A program made the translations under genes and the position numbers. Positions 6,347 through 12,211 of a stretch of 12,211 nucleotides of DNA are shown one piece after another. The notes below the pieces were generated by a model that saw only the letters and a list, made by a program, of their open reading frames with translations, was not told the origin of the DNA and did no database searches. This DNA comes from an uncultured Lentisphaeria bacterium (GTDB lineage Bacteria > Verrucomicrobiota > Lentisphaeria > Victivallales > UBA1829), in the NCBI GenBank assembly GCA_905211485.1, contig CAJMAW010000096.1, positions 1 through 12,211 of the forward strand, written 5' to 3'. The first letter of the stretch is position 1. Each line of letters begins with the position of its first letter.

Positions 6347-7321
6347 TCAGTCTCCCAGGAATCTATCCCGCATCAGATAGTACTGGACATAATCCCGGAT
6401 CGACTCCTTCAGAGGACGCGCCTCCTTCTGATATCCCGCCGCATGCAGACGCCCCATCTCCGCACAGGTGTAATACTGATATTTCGCCCGCAGAGATTCC
6501 GGCATGGGAATGTATTCGATGCGCGGTTCGCGGCCCATGGCGGAGAATACCGCGGAGGCAAGGGAGTTCCAGGTTTCGGCACGACCGCTTCCGATGTTGT
6601 AAAGTCCGCTCAGACGATGATCCAGAATGAAAAGCAGCATGTCGACGGCATCCTTCACATAGAGGAAATCGCGTTTGAACTCCCCGTCCGCATAATCCGG
6701 ATGATGGGACTGGAAGAGTTTCACCGTCCCCGTGCTGCAGATCTGTTCATACGCCCGAAGCACAACACTGCGCATCTCCCCTTTGTGCTGTTCATTCGGA
6801 CCGAAGACATTTGTGAATTTCATCCCCGCAATCGAACTGAAAAGCCCCTTGCGCTTCGCCCAGAGATCAAACATCTGTTTGGAATATCCGTACATATTCA
6901 GCGGACGGAGTTTTTCGATGCTCCCGACATCGTCCACATACCCCTGTTCCCCGCCCCCGTACGTCGCCGCGCTGGACGCATAAAGAAACTGGATTCCCCT
7001 GGAAACGGCAAACGATGCCAGCTCCCTCGTATAGGAAAAATTGTTGGAAATCAGATAAGAGGCATCCTTCTCCGTCGTGGCGGAACAGGCCCCGAGATGC
7101 AGAATCGCCTTCGTTCCAGAAGCAAAGGAGCCGGAGGAAAGACGCTTAATAAAATCCTCCTTCTCCAGATAATCCGCATAATGGAGTGCGCGCAGATTCC
7201 GCCATTTCTCAGACGTTCCCAGATGGTCCACCGCCAGAATGTCCGTTTCCCCGCGCTGATTCAGCGCCCATACCACCGCACTCCCGATCAGGCCCGAAGC
7301 ACCGGTCACAATATATTTCAT
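6347..7321 (-). CDS. hldD: ADP-L-glycero-D-manno-heptose 6-epimerase
   Basis: A 324-residue short-chain dehydrogenase-type epimerase (also called rfaD). It converts ADP-D-glycero- to ADP-L-glycero-manno-heptose for the lipopolysaccharide inner core, using bound NADP. The N-terminal Rossmann motif is TGASGLIG (6-13), with VDHLG after it. Further family features are HLGACSATTE (75-84), YASSAATYGGG, the catalytic YGYSK (Tyr144, Lys148), MKFTNVFGPNEQHKGEMRSV, SHHPDYADGEFKRDFLYVKD and YNIGSGRAETWN. Length and motifs match the family well. AAGGAG lies about 10 bases before the ATG. A small lipoprotein gene lies upstream on the same strand across a 238-base gap. The rest of the heptose pathway is not in the window. 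Confidence 0.96.
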   Translation of the reverse strand: MKYIVTGASGLIGSAVVWALNQRGETDILAVDHLGTSEKWRNLRALHYADYLEKEDFIKRLSSGSFASGTKAILHLGACSATTEKDASYLISNNFSYTRELASFAVSRGIQFLYASSAATYGGGEQGYVDDVGSIEKLRPLNMYGYSKQMFDLWAKRKGLFSSIAGMKFTNVFGPNEQHKGEMRSVVLRAYEQICSTGTVKLFQSHHPDYADGEFKRDFLYVKDAVDMLLFILDHRLSGLYNIGSGRAETWNSLASAVFSAMGREPRIEYIPMPESLRAKYQYYTCAEMGRLHAAGYQKEARPLKESIRDYVQYYLMRDRFLGD

Positions 7322-7357
7322 TTCTCACAGTCTCCTTTTGAAGTCTTTTCTATGTTT

Positions 7358-7370
7358 CTGAACAGTTCAG
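7358..7370. promoter_or_regulatory. Perfect 13-base palindrome upstream of hldD
   Basis: CTGAACAGTTCAG has 6-base arms around a single central base and lies 37 bases before the hldD start codon on the minus strand. It has operator-like symmetry. The half-site resembles the GAAC/GTTC of some LexA boxes, but the spacing is wrong, so I do not assign a regulator. Confidence 0.35.
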
Positions 7371-7389
7371 GAAAATCTCAGGGAAACAG

Positions 7390-7439
7390 CCTCCAGGGGG
7401 ATTTTTTTCCTCCCTCCCCTTCCACCCCATGCCTGGAGG
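7390..7439. repeat. Inverted repeat CCTCCAGG/CCTGGAGG upstream of hldD
   Basis: CCTCCAGG (7390-7397) is the exact reverse complement of CCTGGAGG (7432-7439). The 34 bases between are mostly pyrimidine on the plus strand. It lies in the gap between the small lipoprotein gene and hldD. A long-loop terminator after the lipoprotein gene or a leader fold for hldD are both possible. Apart from this and the 7358 palindrome, I see nothing more in the 238-base gap. Confidence 0.35.
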
Positions 7440-7559
7440 AGAAAAAAGAAAGGAAGAAGGCCTTCCCCATTTCCCTCCGGTCGCACATTCAGGCGGACTT
7501 CCGGCTCCTCCTTCTCATTCCTTCCGAACATGGGGGAAGAAAGAGGGGGGGCGGAAACG

Positions 7560-8042
7560 TCACCAGTCGTAAAACACGGATCCGCGGCGGTTCAACGTTT
7601 CGCTTCTCCGGGAGGAATCCTTCCGCCAGGGGAAAATATCGGAAGAGGATCCTTCCTCAAGATGCGATTTTGTCACGTCCAGTTTTTCAGCCCGTTCCTG
7701 CGCCTTTCTCTCTTTGTAGTTCTTCCAGAAGTTTTTCCGCGCCGCGGCCTTGTCTTCGGCATCCTTCTGTCTCAGATAGGCCTGAAGTTCCTCCAGGGAC
7801 ATTTCCTCGATGTTTTTCCCGGACAGCGCGGCGGCGTCCTTCCCGTTCTCCGGATTCTGATTCTCCGTCCGTGAAGCACACCCGGAAACAAGCATCTGAG
7901 AGAGAAAAAACAAGGGAAGAAGAAAACAGAGAAGGGAAGATCTTCCCGCAGAGGAACACAGTTCCCTCCTCCGAAGCGGAAAAGAAAAGATGCTCAGAGA
8001 AAAACAAGGAGGACGACGGCTTTGAAAACATTTCTGCATCAT
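7560..8042 (-). CDS. Small putative lipoprotein with charged helical domain (160 aa)
   Basis: A hydrophobic segment at about 37-50 is followed by LVSGC with Cys55 as the likely lipidation site, so it is predicted to be membrane-anchored. The mature part is highly charged and probably one long helix (MSLEELQAYLRQKDAEDKAA, then ARKNFWKNYKERKAQERAEK), with a disordered tail ending in VFYDW. No family is recognised. The ATG at 8042 has AAGGAA about 9-10 bases upstream but gives a long 54-residue leader. An in-frame CTG at 7961-7959, six bases after a perfect GGAGG, would give a standard leader of about 27 residues, so the true start is open. It follows the phosphatase gene on the same strand after 72 bases and may be co-transcribed with it. 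Confidence 0.65.
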   Translation of the reverse strand: MMQKCFQSRRPPCFSLSIFSFPLRRRELCSSAGRSSLLCFLLPLFFLSQMLVSGCASRTENQNPENGKDAAALSGKNIEEMSLEELQAYLRQKDAEDKAAARKNFWKNYKERKAQERAEKLDVTKSHLEEGSSSDIFPWRKDSSRRSETLNRRGSVFYDW

Positions 8043-8114
8043 GAAGAAGGGTTCCTTTCACAGAAGAAGAAAATAAAGAAAGAAAGCGGGGAGTGTATGA
8101 TCATTCTTTTCATA

Positions 8115-9533
8115 TCAGATATGCCGGATGATGACTAGGGTTTGATCGTCGGCCTGAGATTCCGGATTCCCGGAAAAACTGTCCACCGCATCCATGATTT
8201 TGGAAACGGATTCCTCCGGAGTATCGTTTCCGATGCAGGATTTCATGTAGACGTCCCGGATGCGTTCGATTCCAAAATATTCGCCTTCAGGGTTGACGGC
8301 TTCATTGATGCCGTCCGTGAAAAGGAGAACGGCCATATCGGGGGAGAATTCAAGGCAGATGGTGTCGCAGTCGGCGAGATCGCTGGGGAGGAGTCCGAGT
8401 CCGGCGCCGTCCGGGTTGATACTTCGGATGTGGTTCCGGATATAGACCAGAAGCTCGGTATGGCCGGCACGGGCGTATTCAATGGTGGATTCGCGTTTGT
8501 CCAGAAGGCAGATGCCGAGCGTGATGTAGCGGCCGTCTCCCGTATCGCGGTACAGATTGTCGTTCAGATTCTGCAGGAAGTCCTTCATGGAGACGAAGTG
8601 GGAACTGTTCGCCCGGATGAAGCTGCGTGTCATCGCCATGATCATGCAGGCGGGAATGCCTTTGCCGCAGGCGTCTCCGATCACGACAAGGAGTCGGTCG
8701 CGGTCGATCTCCACAAAGTCGTAGAAGTCTCCGCTGACTTCCTTCGACGCGCGCGTGAACGCGTGAATCATGAAACGCCCCCAGACCGGAAAGCGTTTCG
8801 GAAGAAGCGAACTCTGAAGATTCCGGGCGAATTCCAGCTCCTGGTTGATCCTCTGCTGCTCGCTCAGATGCGAATAGACCAGCATGATGTTCTGCGCCAG
8901 AACCGCCTGCCCCGCAATGAATTTCAAGCGGGCCAGCTGTTCGCTGGAAAACGGACGCATATCCTTCGCCTTGCTGTTGACCGCGCAGATCACCCCAACA
9001 ACGCGTCCTTCCGAGAGCATCGGGACTGCCATGAGAGCATCGATCGGCGATACGGGGTCGATGTCGGCAATTCTGGGATCCTGGGGGTTGTCGATGACGA
9101 CGTCCGCCCCGGTCAGGGCCACCTCCCCCACAATGCCTTCTCCCACGTGAATGTGTTCCTTGCGGAGAGCTTCCAGAATGTACCGGGGCTTCGTCATCAC
9201 ATAGGCGTCCGCCTTGTGAAGAGGCGGAAAGGCTCCCGCGACGCCGCTGGCCACAAGGGAATCATTCTCCAGCGTGAAAACGCAGACGCTCTGCGCTTCA
9301 ACCAGGTCCGCCACATAACGGGCGGTCACATTCATCCAGTTGCTGATTTCATCCGTTGTCTTGATATTCTGCGAGAAGAGATTCAGGAAATTGCCGATTT
9401 CCGCCCGGTTGTGCATGGCAACCTTCAATTTGTCGCGCAGGACAATCACTTTATAGCGGTGAAATCCCAGTGCAAGAGCCAGCACGGCAATACAGATCAG
9501 CGCCGGGACAAGAAACAACAACGGTATATACAT
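8115..9533 (-). CDS. Membrane-anchored GAF-domain SpoIIE/RsbU-type PP2C phosphatase
   Basis: A 472-residue signalling protein. One N-terminal membrane helix (about 2-23) is followed by a GAF sensor domain (about 60-215, including VGEGIVGEVALTG and ALMAVPML) and a PP2C/SpoIIE phosphatase domain (about 235-470). The metal-binding acidic residues are intact: SGDFYD (Asp269), GDACGKGIPA (Asp287), LLFTDGINEA (Asp407) and DDQTLVIIR. A helical linker ending in ELEFARNLQSSLLP precedes the catalytic domain, as in RsbU-like proteins, which dephosphorylate anti-sigma-factor antagonists. No such partner is encoded nearby. I use the ATG at 9533, with GGAG 10 bases upstream; the TTG at 9542 would sit too close to that site. 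It is divergent from tlyA. Confidence 0.93.
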   Translation of the reverse strand: MYIPLLFLVPALICIAVLALALGFHRYKVIVLRDKLKVAMHNRAEIGNFLNLFSQNIKTTDEISNWMNVTARYVADLVEAQSVCVFTLENDSLVASGVAGAFPPLHKADAYVMTKPRYILEALRKEHIHVGEGIVGEVALTGADVVIDNPQDPRIADIDPVSPIDALMAVPMLSEGRVVGVICAVNSKAKDMRPFSSEQLARLKFIAGQAVLAQNIMLVYSHLSEQQRINQELEFARNLQSSLLPKRFPVWGRFMIHAFTRASKEVSGDFYDFVEIDRDRLLVVIGDACGKGIPACMIMAMTRSFIRANSSHFVSMKDFLQNLNDNLYRDTGDGRYITLGICLLDKRESTIEYARAGHTELLVYIRNHIRSINPDGAGLGLLPSDLADCDTICLEFSPDMAVLLFTDGINEAVNPEGEYFGIERIRDVYMKSCIGNDTPEESVSKIMDAVDSFSGNPESQADDQTLVIIRHI

Positions 9534-9607
9534 AAAAAACAAACTCCGCGGAAAAACCCCTTCTTCTCTCTTGCAATATGGACGGTTTTCACTCTAATAA
9601 CACTGTA

Positions 9608-9636
9608 ACATTATTTCCTTTTCCTTCATTTTTCAA
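9608..9636 (-). promoter_or_regulatory. Candidate promoter for the SpoIIE-type phosphatase gene
   Basis: On the minus strand TTGAAA (9636-9631) and TAATGT (9613-9608) are spaced by 17 bases, about 75 bases before the start codon. The divergent 211-base gap is clearly AT-rich relative to the flanking genes, as expected of a promoter region. Confidence 0.5.
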
Positions 9637-9656
9637 ATGAATCATGGAAAATGAAC

Positions 9657-9685
9657 ATGCAATCTTTGCAAAATGGCTGTATATT
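9657..9685 (+). promoter_or_regulatory. ATGCA-N5-TGCA motif, copy 2, with -10-like TATATT before tlyA
   Basis: ATGCAATCTTTGCA (9657-9670) matches 13 of 14 bases with the motif before rplU, and TATATT follows at 9680-9685. The motif ends 74 bases before the tlyA start codon; in rplU its 14-base counterpart ends 75 bases before. No good -35 hexamer is visible at the usual spacing, so this promoter may depend on the motif. Confidence 0.45.
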
Positions 9686-9696
9686 GAAAGAACGCA

Positions 9697-9711
9697 GGCG
9701 GCGCTTCCGCC
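9697..9711 (+). other. Small hairpin in the tlyA leader
   Basis: GGCGG (9697-9701) and CCGCC (9707-9711) form a short GC stem with a 5-base loop, extendable by one A-T pair, followed by TTTCCC. It lies about 33 bases before tlyA, whose start lacks a clear Shine-Dalgarno. It may be a leader structure; it is too weak to call a terminator. Confidence 0.3.
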
Positions 9712-9744
9712 TTTCCCGAAACGGATTTTCAAGCTTGACCGACC

Positions 9745-10545
9745 ATGAAAAAAATCAGAGCGGATCTACTTTTATATGAACAGGGACACTGTGCCACCCC
9801 GGAAGAAGGCGCCCGTCTCATCATGGCAGGCAAGGTGCGGCTCGGGCCGGATCACCTTCTCAGGAAGCCTTCTGAAATGCTGGATCCTGAAACACCGCTT
9901 CTGATCGGAAATCTTTCTGAATATGTCAGCCGCGGCGCCTACAAGCTGATCCCGGCGCTGGACCGTTTCCGTCCTTCCCTGGAGGGACTTGTGGCACTGG
10001 ATATCGGCGCGTCCACTGGGGGGTTCACGGATCTCATGCTCAGAAGAGGTGCTGAAAAAGTCTATACCGCGGATGTCGGGCGCGGAATCCTGCATGGAAA
10101 ACTGAGGTCCGATCCGCGCGTGACCGTTGTGGAAGGGGTCAACGCAAGAACGCTTTCGGATCAGGAGGTGCCGGAGAAAACCGATGTCGTCACTATGGAT
10201 CTCTCCTTCATTTCCGTAACGCGGGTCCTGCCCGCCGCGGATGCTCTGATGAAACAGGGGGCCATGGCGTTCATCCTGGTCAAACCGCAGTTCGAAGCGG
10301 ATCGGAAAGATGTCCCGCACGGGGGCGTCGTCACGGACGAGCGCGTCCGGGAGCAGACAGTGGAGAAGGTACGCCGCTTCGCGGAAGGAGAGCTCTCCTG
10401 GCAGACGCTCGGGGTGCTGCCGTCTCCGATCAAGGGACCGAAGGGAAATCAGGAATATGTCGCAGTCTTCCGGAAACCTCCGGGAAAACAGGAGAGCACT
10501 CCGCTGAAACAGGAAAAAAATTTACAGGACTCGCAACTCAAATGA
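9745..10545 (+). CDS. tlyA: TlyA family rRNA (cytidine-2'-O)-methyltransferase
   Basis: A 266-residue protein with an N-terminal S4 RNA-binding domain (about 4-60: RADLLLYEQGHCATPEEGARLIMAGKV) and an FtsJ/RrmJ-type SAM methyltransferase domain. The SAM motif is LDIGASTGGFTD (85-96). The catalytic-type residues Lys67 (SRGAYKL), Asp152 (MDLSFIS), Lys180 (LVKPQFE) and Glu184 are visible. Characterised TlyA proteins methylate cytidines in 16S and/or 23S rRNA, and some are linked to capreomycin sensitivity; older annotations call them hemolysins. The last 20 or so residues (PGKQESTPLKQEKN) are a lineage-specific hydrophilic tail. The stop overlaps the GNAT gene start by ATGA, so the two are probably translationally coupled. 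Confidence 0.92.
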   Translation: MKKIRADLLLYEQGHCATPEEGARLIMAGKVRLGPDHLLRKPSEMLDPETPLLIGNLSEYVSRGAYKLIPALDRFRPSLEGLVALDIGASTGGFTDLMLRRGAEKVYTADVGRGILHGKLRSDPRVTVVEGVNARTLSDQEVPEKTDVVTMDLSFISVTRVLPAADALMKQGAMAFILVKPQFEADRKDVPHGGVVTDERVREQTVEKVRRFAEGELSWQTLGVLPSPIKGPKGNQEYVAVFRKPPGKQESTPLKQEKNLQDSQLK

Positions 10546-10991
10546 AGATCATGCACTCTTCTGACCCCGCGGATGCCAACTTCATCCATGACGGACTTTA
10601 TGCATACAACTGTTTGAAAACGGGAACGGAGCCTCAGAAAATCCTGCTCGAACCCGATGCGGGAAGGGCAGTCATTCTGCTGATGTCAGATGACGGGAAA
10701 GAACGTCTGGGCGGCCTCGTCTGGCATCTATCCGGAGACGGGGACAAAGTCTTTGAAATCGAATTTCTCTGGGTCTCGGACGCCTGCCGTGGCAAAGGTT
10801 TCGGCTCCGCCCTGCTCCGGGAAGCCGAAGCCCTGGCAAGACAGCGTTCCTGCACTTGTCTCAAACTCTTCACCAATACATTCCAGGCGCCGGATTTCTA
10901 CAGAAAAACCGGTTTCACTCTGACAAAATCCGTCCCGGATCCCGCCATCCCATGGAACACACGGTTCTACTTTGAACGGGAACTGAAGTGA
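10542..10991 (+). CDS. GNAT family N-acetyltransferase
   Basis: A 149-residue single-domain acyltransferase. The acetyl-CoA pyrophosphate-binding motif A is RGKGFG (Arg83 to Gly88), followed by the helix SALLREAEALARQ. It is preceded by the strand FEIEFLWV. The C-terminal LKLFTNTFQAPDFYRKTGF is the usual motif B region. The substrate (small molecule or protein N-terminus) cannot be told from sequence. The ATG at 10542 overlaps the tlyA stop; an in-frame ATG at 10551 is an alternative. It lies in a tight run with tlyA and the metallophosphoesterase-like gene, 13 bases apart from the latter. Confidence 0.88.
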   Translation: MKIMHSSDPADANFIHDGLYAYNCLKTGTEPQKILLEPDAGRAVILLMSDDGKERLGGLVWHLSGDGDKVFEIEFLWVSDACRGKGFGSALLREAEALARQRSCTCLKLFTNTFQAPDFYRKTGFTLTKSVPDPAIPWNTRFYFERELK

Positions 10992-10992
10992 A

Positions 10993-11003
10993 GGAGAATC
11001 TCC
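10993..11003 (+). promoter_or_regulatory. Shine-Dalgarno inside a short palindrome
   Basis: GGAGAATCTCC is a perfect 11-base palindrome that contains the only GGAG before the ATG at 11005. Folding would hide the ribosome binding site of the metallophosphoesterase-like gene, but five base pairs over one unpaired base is sterically poor, so this may be chance. Confidence 0.3.
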
Positions 11004-11004
11004 A

Positions 11005-11766
11005 ATGAAAATCGCACTGTTTTCCGGACTGCATTATTCCGGGACGTCTTCCCTGGGATCCTTTTCCCTTTCGGAAGAAGTCCCTGCCTCCTCCCTCGCG
11101 GACATTTTTCTGCTCCGTCTGGTTCACCGCCTGAACAACAGCATCAAGCCGGATCTGGTCGTTCTTGCGGGCAATCTGCTTCCTCACAGAAACGCCGATG
11201 CGGAACTTCTGGCGCTGCTGGGGGAGTATCTGCGGAAACTCAATGCGCCCTGTATCGCCGTGCCGGGAAAAAACGATCCGGATCCGGAAAAATTCTATTC
11301 CTTCATTCCGCGTCCTCCGGAACACCTGGAAATAGACGGGCTCCACTTCTTCCCGCTCCTGAATCCGGAAAAACCCTTTGACGGACCGGACTCCGAAACC
11401 CGTGAGCAGATCAGAAACCTGATGGAGCGTTATCCCGGACCCGCCGCCGTCATTCAGGGCGCTCCTCCCCCGCCGCGGGATGTCCATACGCAGGAGATGA
11501 GAGTACGGGCATCGGAAATCCCCCCTGTGACTCTGCTCCTGACCGGCCATCCGGATCCGGAAGAATCGCAGAGCAGCAGACAGATGGCGGAGCTTCCCGC
11601 CGCATGCGCCTGCTGCGGAGGCAGCAGGCGCGGAAGCAATGGAGAAGGAAGAAGGGGAGGAGAAGAAGAAGGAGGAGGACCGGTCGTCGTCGCGGCGGAA
11701 TGCCTCTCCGAAGCACCGTTCCGATACACGCTTCTGGAAAGAAAACGGAATGGAGAAATAGAATGA
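11005..11766 (+). CDS. Metallophosphoesterase-like protein with degenerate metal site
   Basis: A 253-residue protein with the outline of a calcineurin-type phosphoesterase (SbcD/Icc-like). The start MKIALFSGLHYSG mirrors the family's DxH strand, PDLVVLAGNLL mirrors the GD motif, CIAVPGKNDP mirrors GNHD, and TLLLTGHPDPE mirrors the late GH motif. Most metal ligands are altered: Asp to Gly8, Asp to Asn57, GNHD to GKND (88-91), and the expected His near AVIQGAPPP is absent. His10, Asp91 and His182 remain. Residues about 199-225 are a low-complexity Cys/Gly/Arg/Glu insert encoded by a perfect hairpin and a purine tract. It may be a pseudoenzyme or a decaying gene. It follows the GNAT gene by 13 bases; its stop overlaps the next ATG. 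Confidence 0.7.
   Translation: MKIALFSGLHYSGTSSLGSFSLSEEVPASSLADIFLLRLVHRLNNSIKPDLVVLAGNLLPHRNADAELLALLGEYLRKLNAPCIAVPGKNDPDPEKFYSFIPRPPEHLEIDGLHFFPLLNPEKPFDGPDSETREQIRNLMERYPGPAAVIQGAPPPPRDVHTQEMRVRASEIPPVTLLLTGHPDPEESQSSRQMAELPAACACCGGSRRGSNGEGRRGGEEEGGGPVVVAAECLSEAPFRYTLLERKRNGEIE
11606..11631. repeat. Perfect 11-bp inverted repeat inside the phosphoesterase-like gene
   Basis: GCGCCTGCTGC (11606-11616) is the exact reverse complement of GCAGCAGGCGC (11621-11631), with a GGAG loop. It encodes ACACCGGSRR and is followed by a purine-only run at about 11640-11678. The stem would be very stable in RNA or single-stranded DNA. There is no T-tract, so it is not a standard terminator. Confidence 0.8.
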
Positions 11767-12211
11767 TTCAGATTATATGTAAAAGCGAGTCTTATACTTA
11801 TAATGCGTATCATATATTAAAGGCTTTTTATCCGTCACAGGAAGTATCCTGTAAGACGGATGAAAAAGCCTCTAATTATGTAATGGTACATTTGCCGGAT
11901 GATCGTGAAATTTCCGTGGGATTTGAGAACACCGTGGAAATTACTGACACAGCAGGTCGGGATGAAAGCACAGGGAAGATACAGGAAGATTCAGAGAAGG
12001 AGAGCCAGAAAAAAGAAAGAAAACGGCAGATTGATCTGAGCCTGTATGATCAGCTGGAAAGGATTACAGGAGAGCCGCTTGCGTGGGGAGTGCTTACGGG
12101 AGTGCGCCCGACCAAGCTTGCTATGCAGAAACTGGAAGCCGGATGGAAAAAAGAAGATTATATTAACTGGGCATGGGAAAGTGCGAGAGTGAGAGGAGAA
12201 AAAGCAGCTCT
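11763..12211 (+). CDS. hemZ: HemZ-like coproporphyrinogen III dehydrogenase, N-terminal part (runs off the window)
   Basis: 149 codons are open from ATG 11763 to the window end. The sequence fits the N-terminal domain of HemZ, the oxygen-independent coproporphyrinogen III oxidase-related radical SAM protein of Firmicutes. It starts MIQIICKSESYTYNAYHILKAF, carries a charged linker (QEDSEKESQKKERKRQ) and then the family's strongest block, LYDQLERITGEPLAWGVLTGVRPTKL. The radical SAM CxxxCxxC motif would lie beyond the window. GGAG lies at 11752-11755. GC is about 44% by hand count, with AT-rich codons (ata, tat, aaa), unlike the upstream genes. It looks like Lachnospiraceae-type DNA and may not belong to the same genome. 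Confidence 0.72.
   Translation, partial: MIQIICKSESYTYNAYHILKAFYPSQEVSCKTDEKASNYVMVHLPDDREISVGFENTVEITDTAGRDESTGKIQEDSEKESQKKERKRQIDLSLYDQLERITGEPLAWGVLTGVRPTKLAMQKLEAGWKKEDYINWAWESARVRGEKAA

Noticed and set aside
7358..7370. LexA (SOS) box
   Set aside because: The GAAC and GTTC half-sites are separated by one base instead of four, and hldD is not a usual SOS gene.
6164..8044. 626-codon plus-strand open frame
   Set aside because: It is antisense to hldD and the small lipoprotein gene. Its translation is Arg/Pro/His-rich with no domain, while hldD on the other strand is unmistakable. It is a GC-driven shadow frame.
8111..8123. CATATC-A-GATATG palindrome at the phosphatase stop codon
   Set aside because: It is symmetrical but short and AT-rich, has no T-tract on the minus strand and spans coding sequence. 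It is probably chance.
8142..9608. 488-codon plus-strand open frame
   Set aside because: It lies fully antisense to the SpoIIE-type phosphatase, which has all catalytic motifs. The opposite frame is Val/Asp/His-rich without motifs.

Overview
The window looks like ordinary chromosomal DNA from a GC-rich, Gram-negative bacterium, with about 450 bases at the right end that look foreign to it. HldD implies heptose-containing lipopolysaccharide, and two putative lipoproteins fit an outer-membrane organism. The gene mix (MetX-MetW, an AraC regulator, HldD, TlyA, a GAF-SpoIIE phosphatase) and the purine-rich, GGAA-heavy spacers recall Lentisphaerota/Victivallales-type gut bacteria. That placement is inference; no ribosomal RNA or typing marker beyond bL21 is present.

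Layout, left to right. Bases 1-819 hold little that is certain: a low-GC edge, one doubtful ORF (95-451) and a purine-rich spacer. A putative lipoprotein (820-1374) and a weak terminator come next. A promoter then drives rplU-purC, unusually without rpmA. A strong hairpin, preceded by a possible compact pseudoknot, separates purC from metX-metW, DUF2752 membrane protein and AraC regulator genes, which overlap or nearly touch. On the minus strand lie hldD (6347-7321), a small putative lipoprotein (7560-8042) and a membrane-anchored GAF-PP2C/SpoIIE phosphatase (8115-9533), all reading leftwards and possibly co-transcribed. Divergent from the phosphatase is tlyA, overlapping a GNAT acetyltransferase gene, followed by a metallophosphoesterase-like gene.

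The right edge (11763-12211) is the N-terminal part of a HemZ-like protein whose composition (about 44% GC by hand count) and Firmicutes-like sequence contrast with everything upstream. It is either a chimeric assembly join or a recent transfer.

Functionally the window combines translation (bL21, TlyA), purine synthesis (PurC), methionine synthesis (MetX/MetW), envelope heptose synthesis (HldD) and signalling (AraC, SpoIIE-type phosphatase). I found no defence system, CRISPR array, tRNA, rRNA or insertion sequence. The most unusual items are the metallophosphoesterase fold lacking most metal ligands, a near-identical 14-base motif about 75 bases before both rplU and tlyA, the possible pseudoknot-terminator leader of metX, and the compositional break at the HemZ junction.
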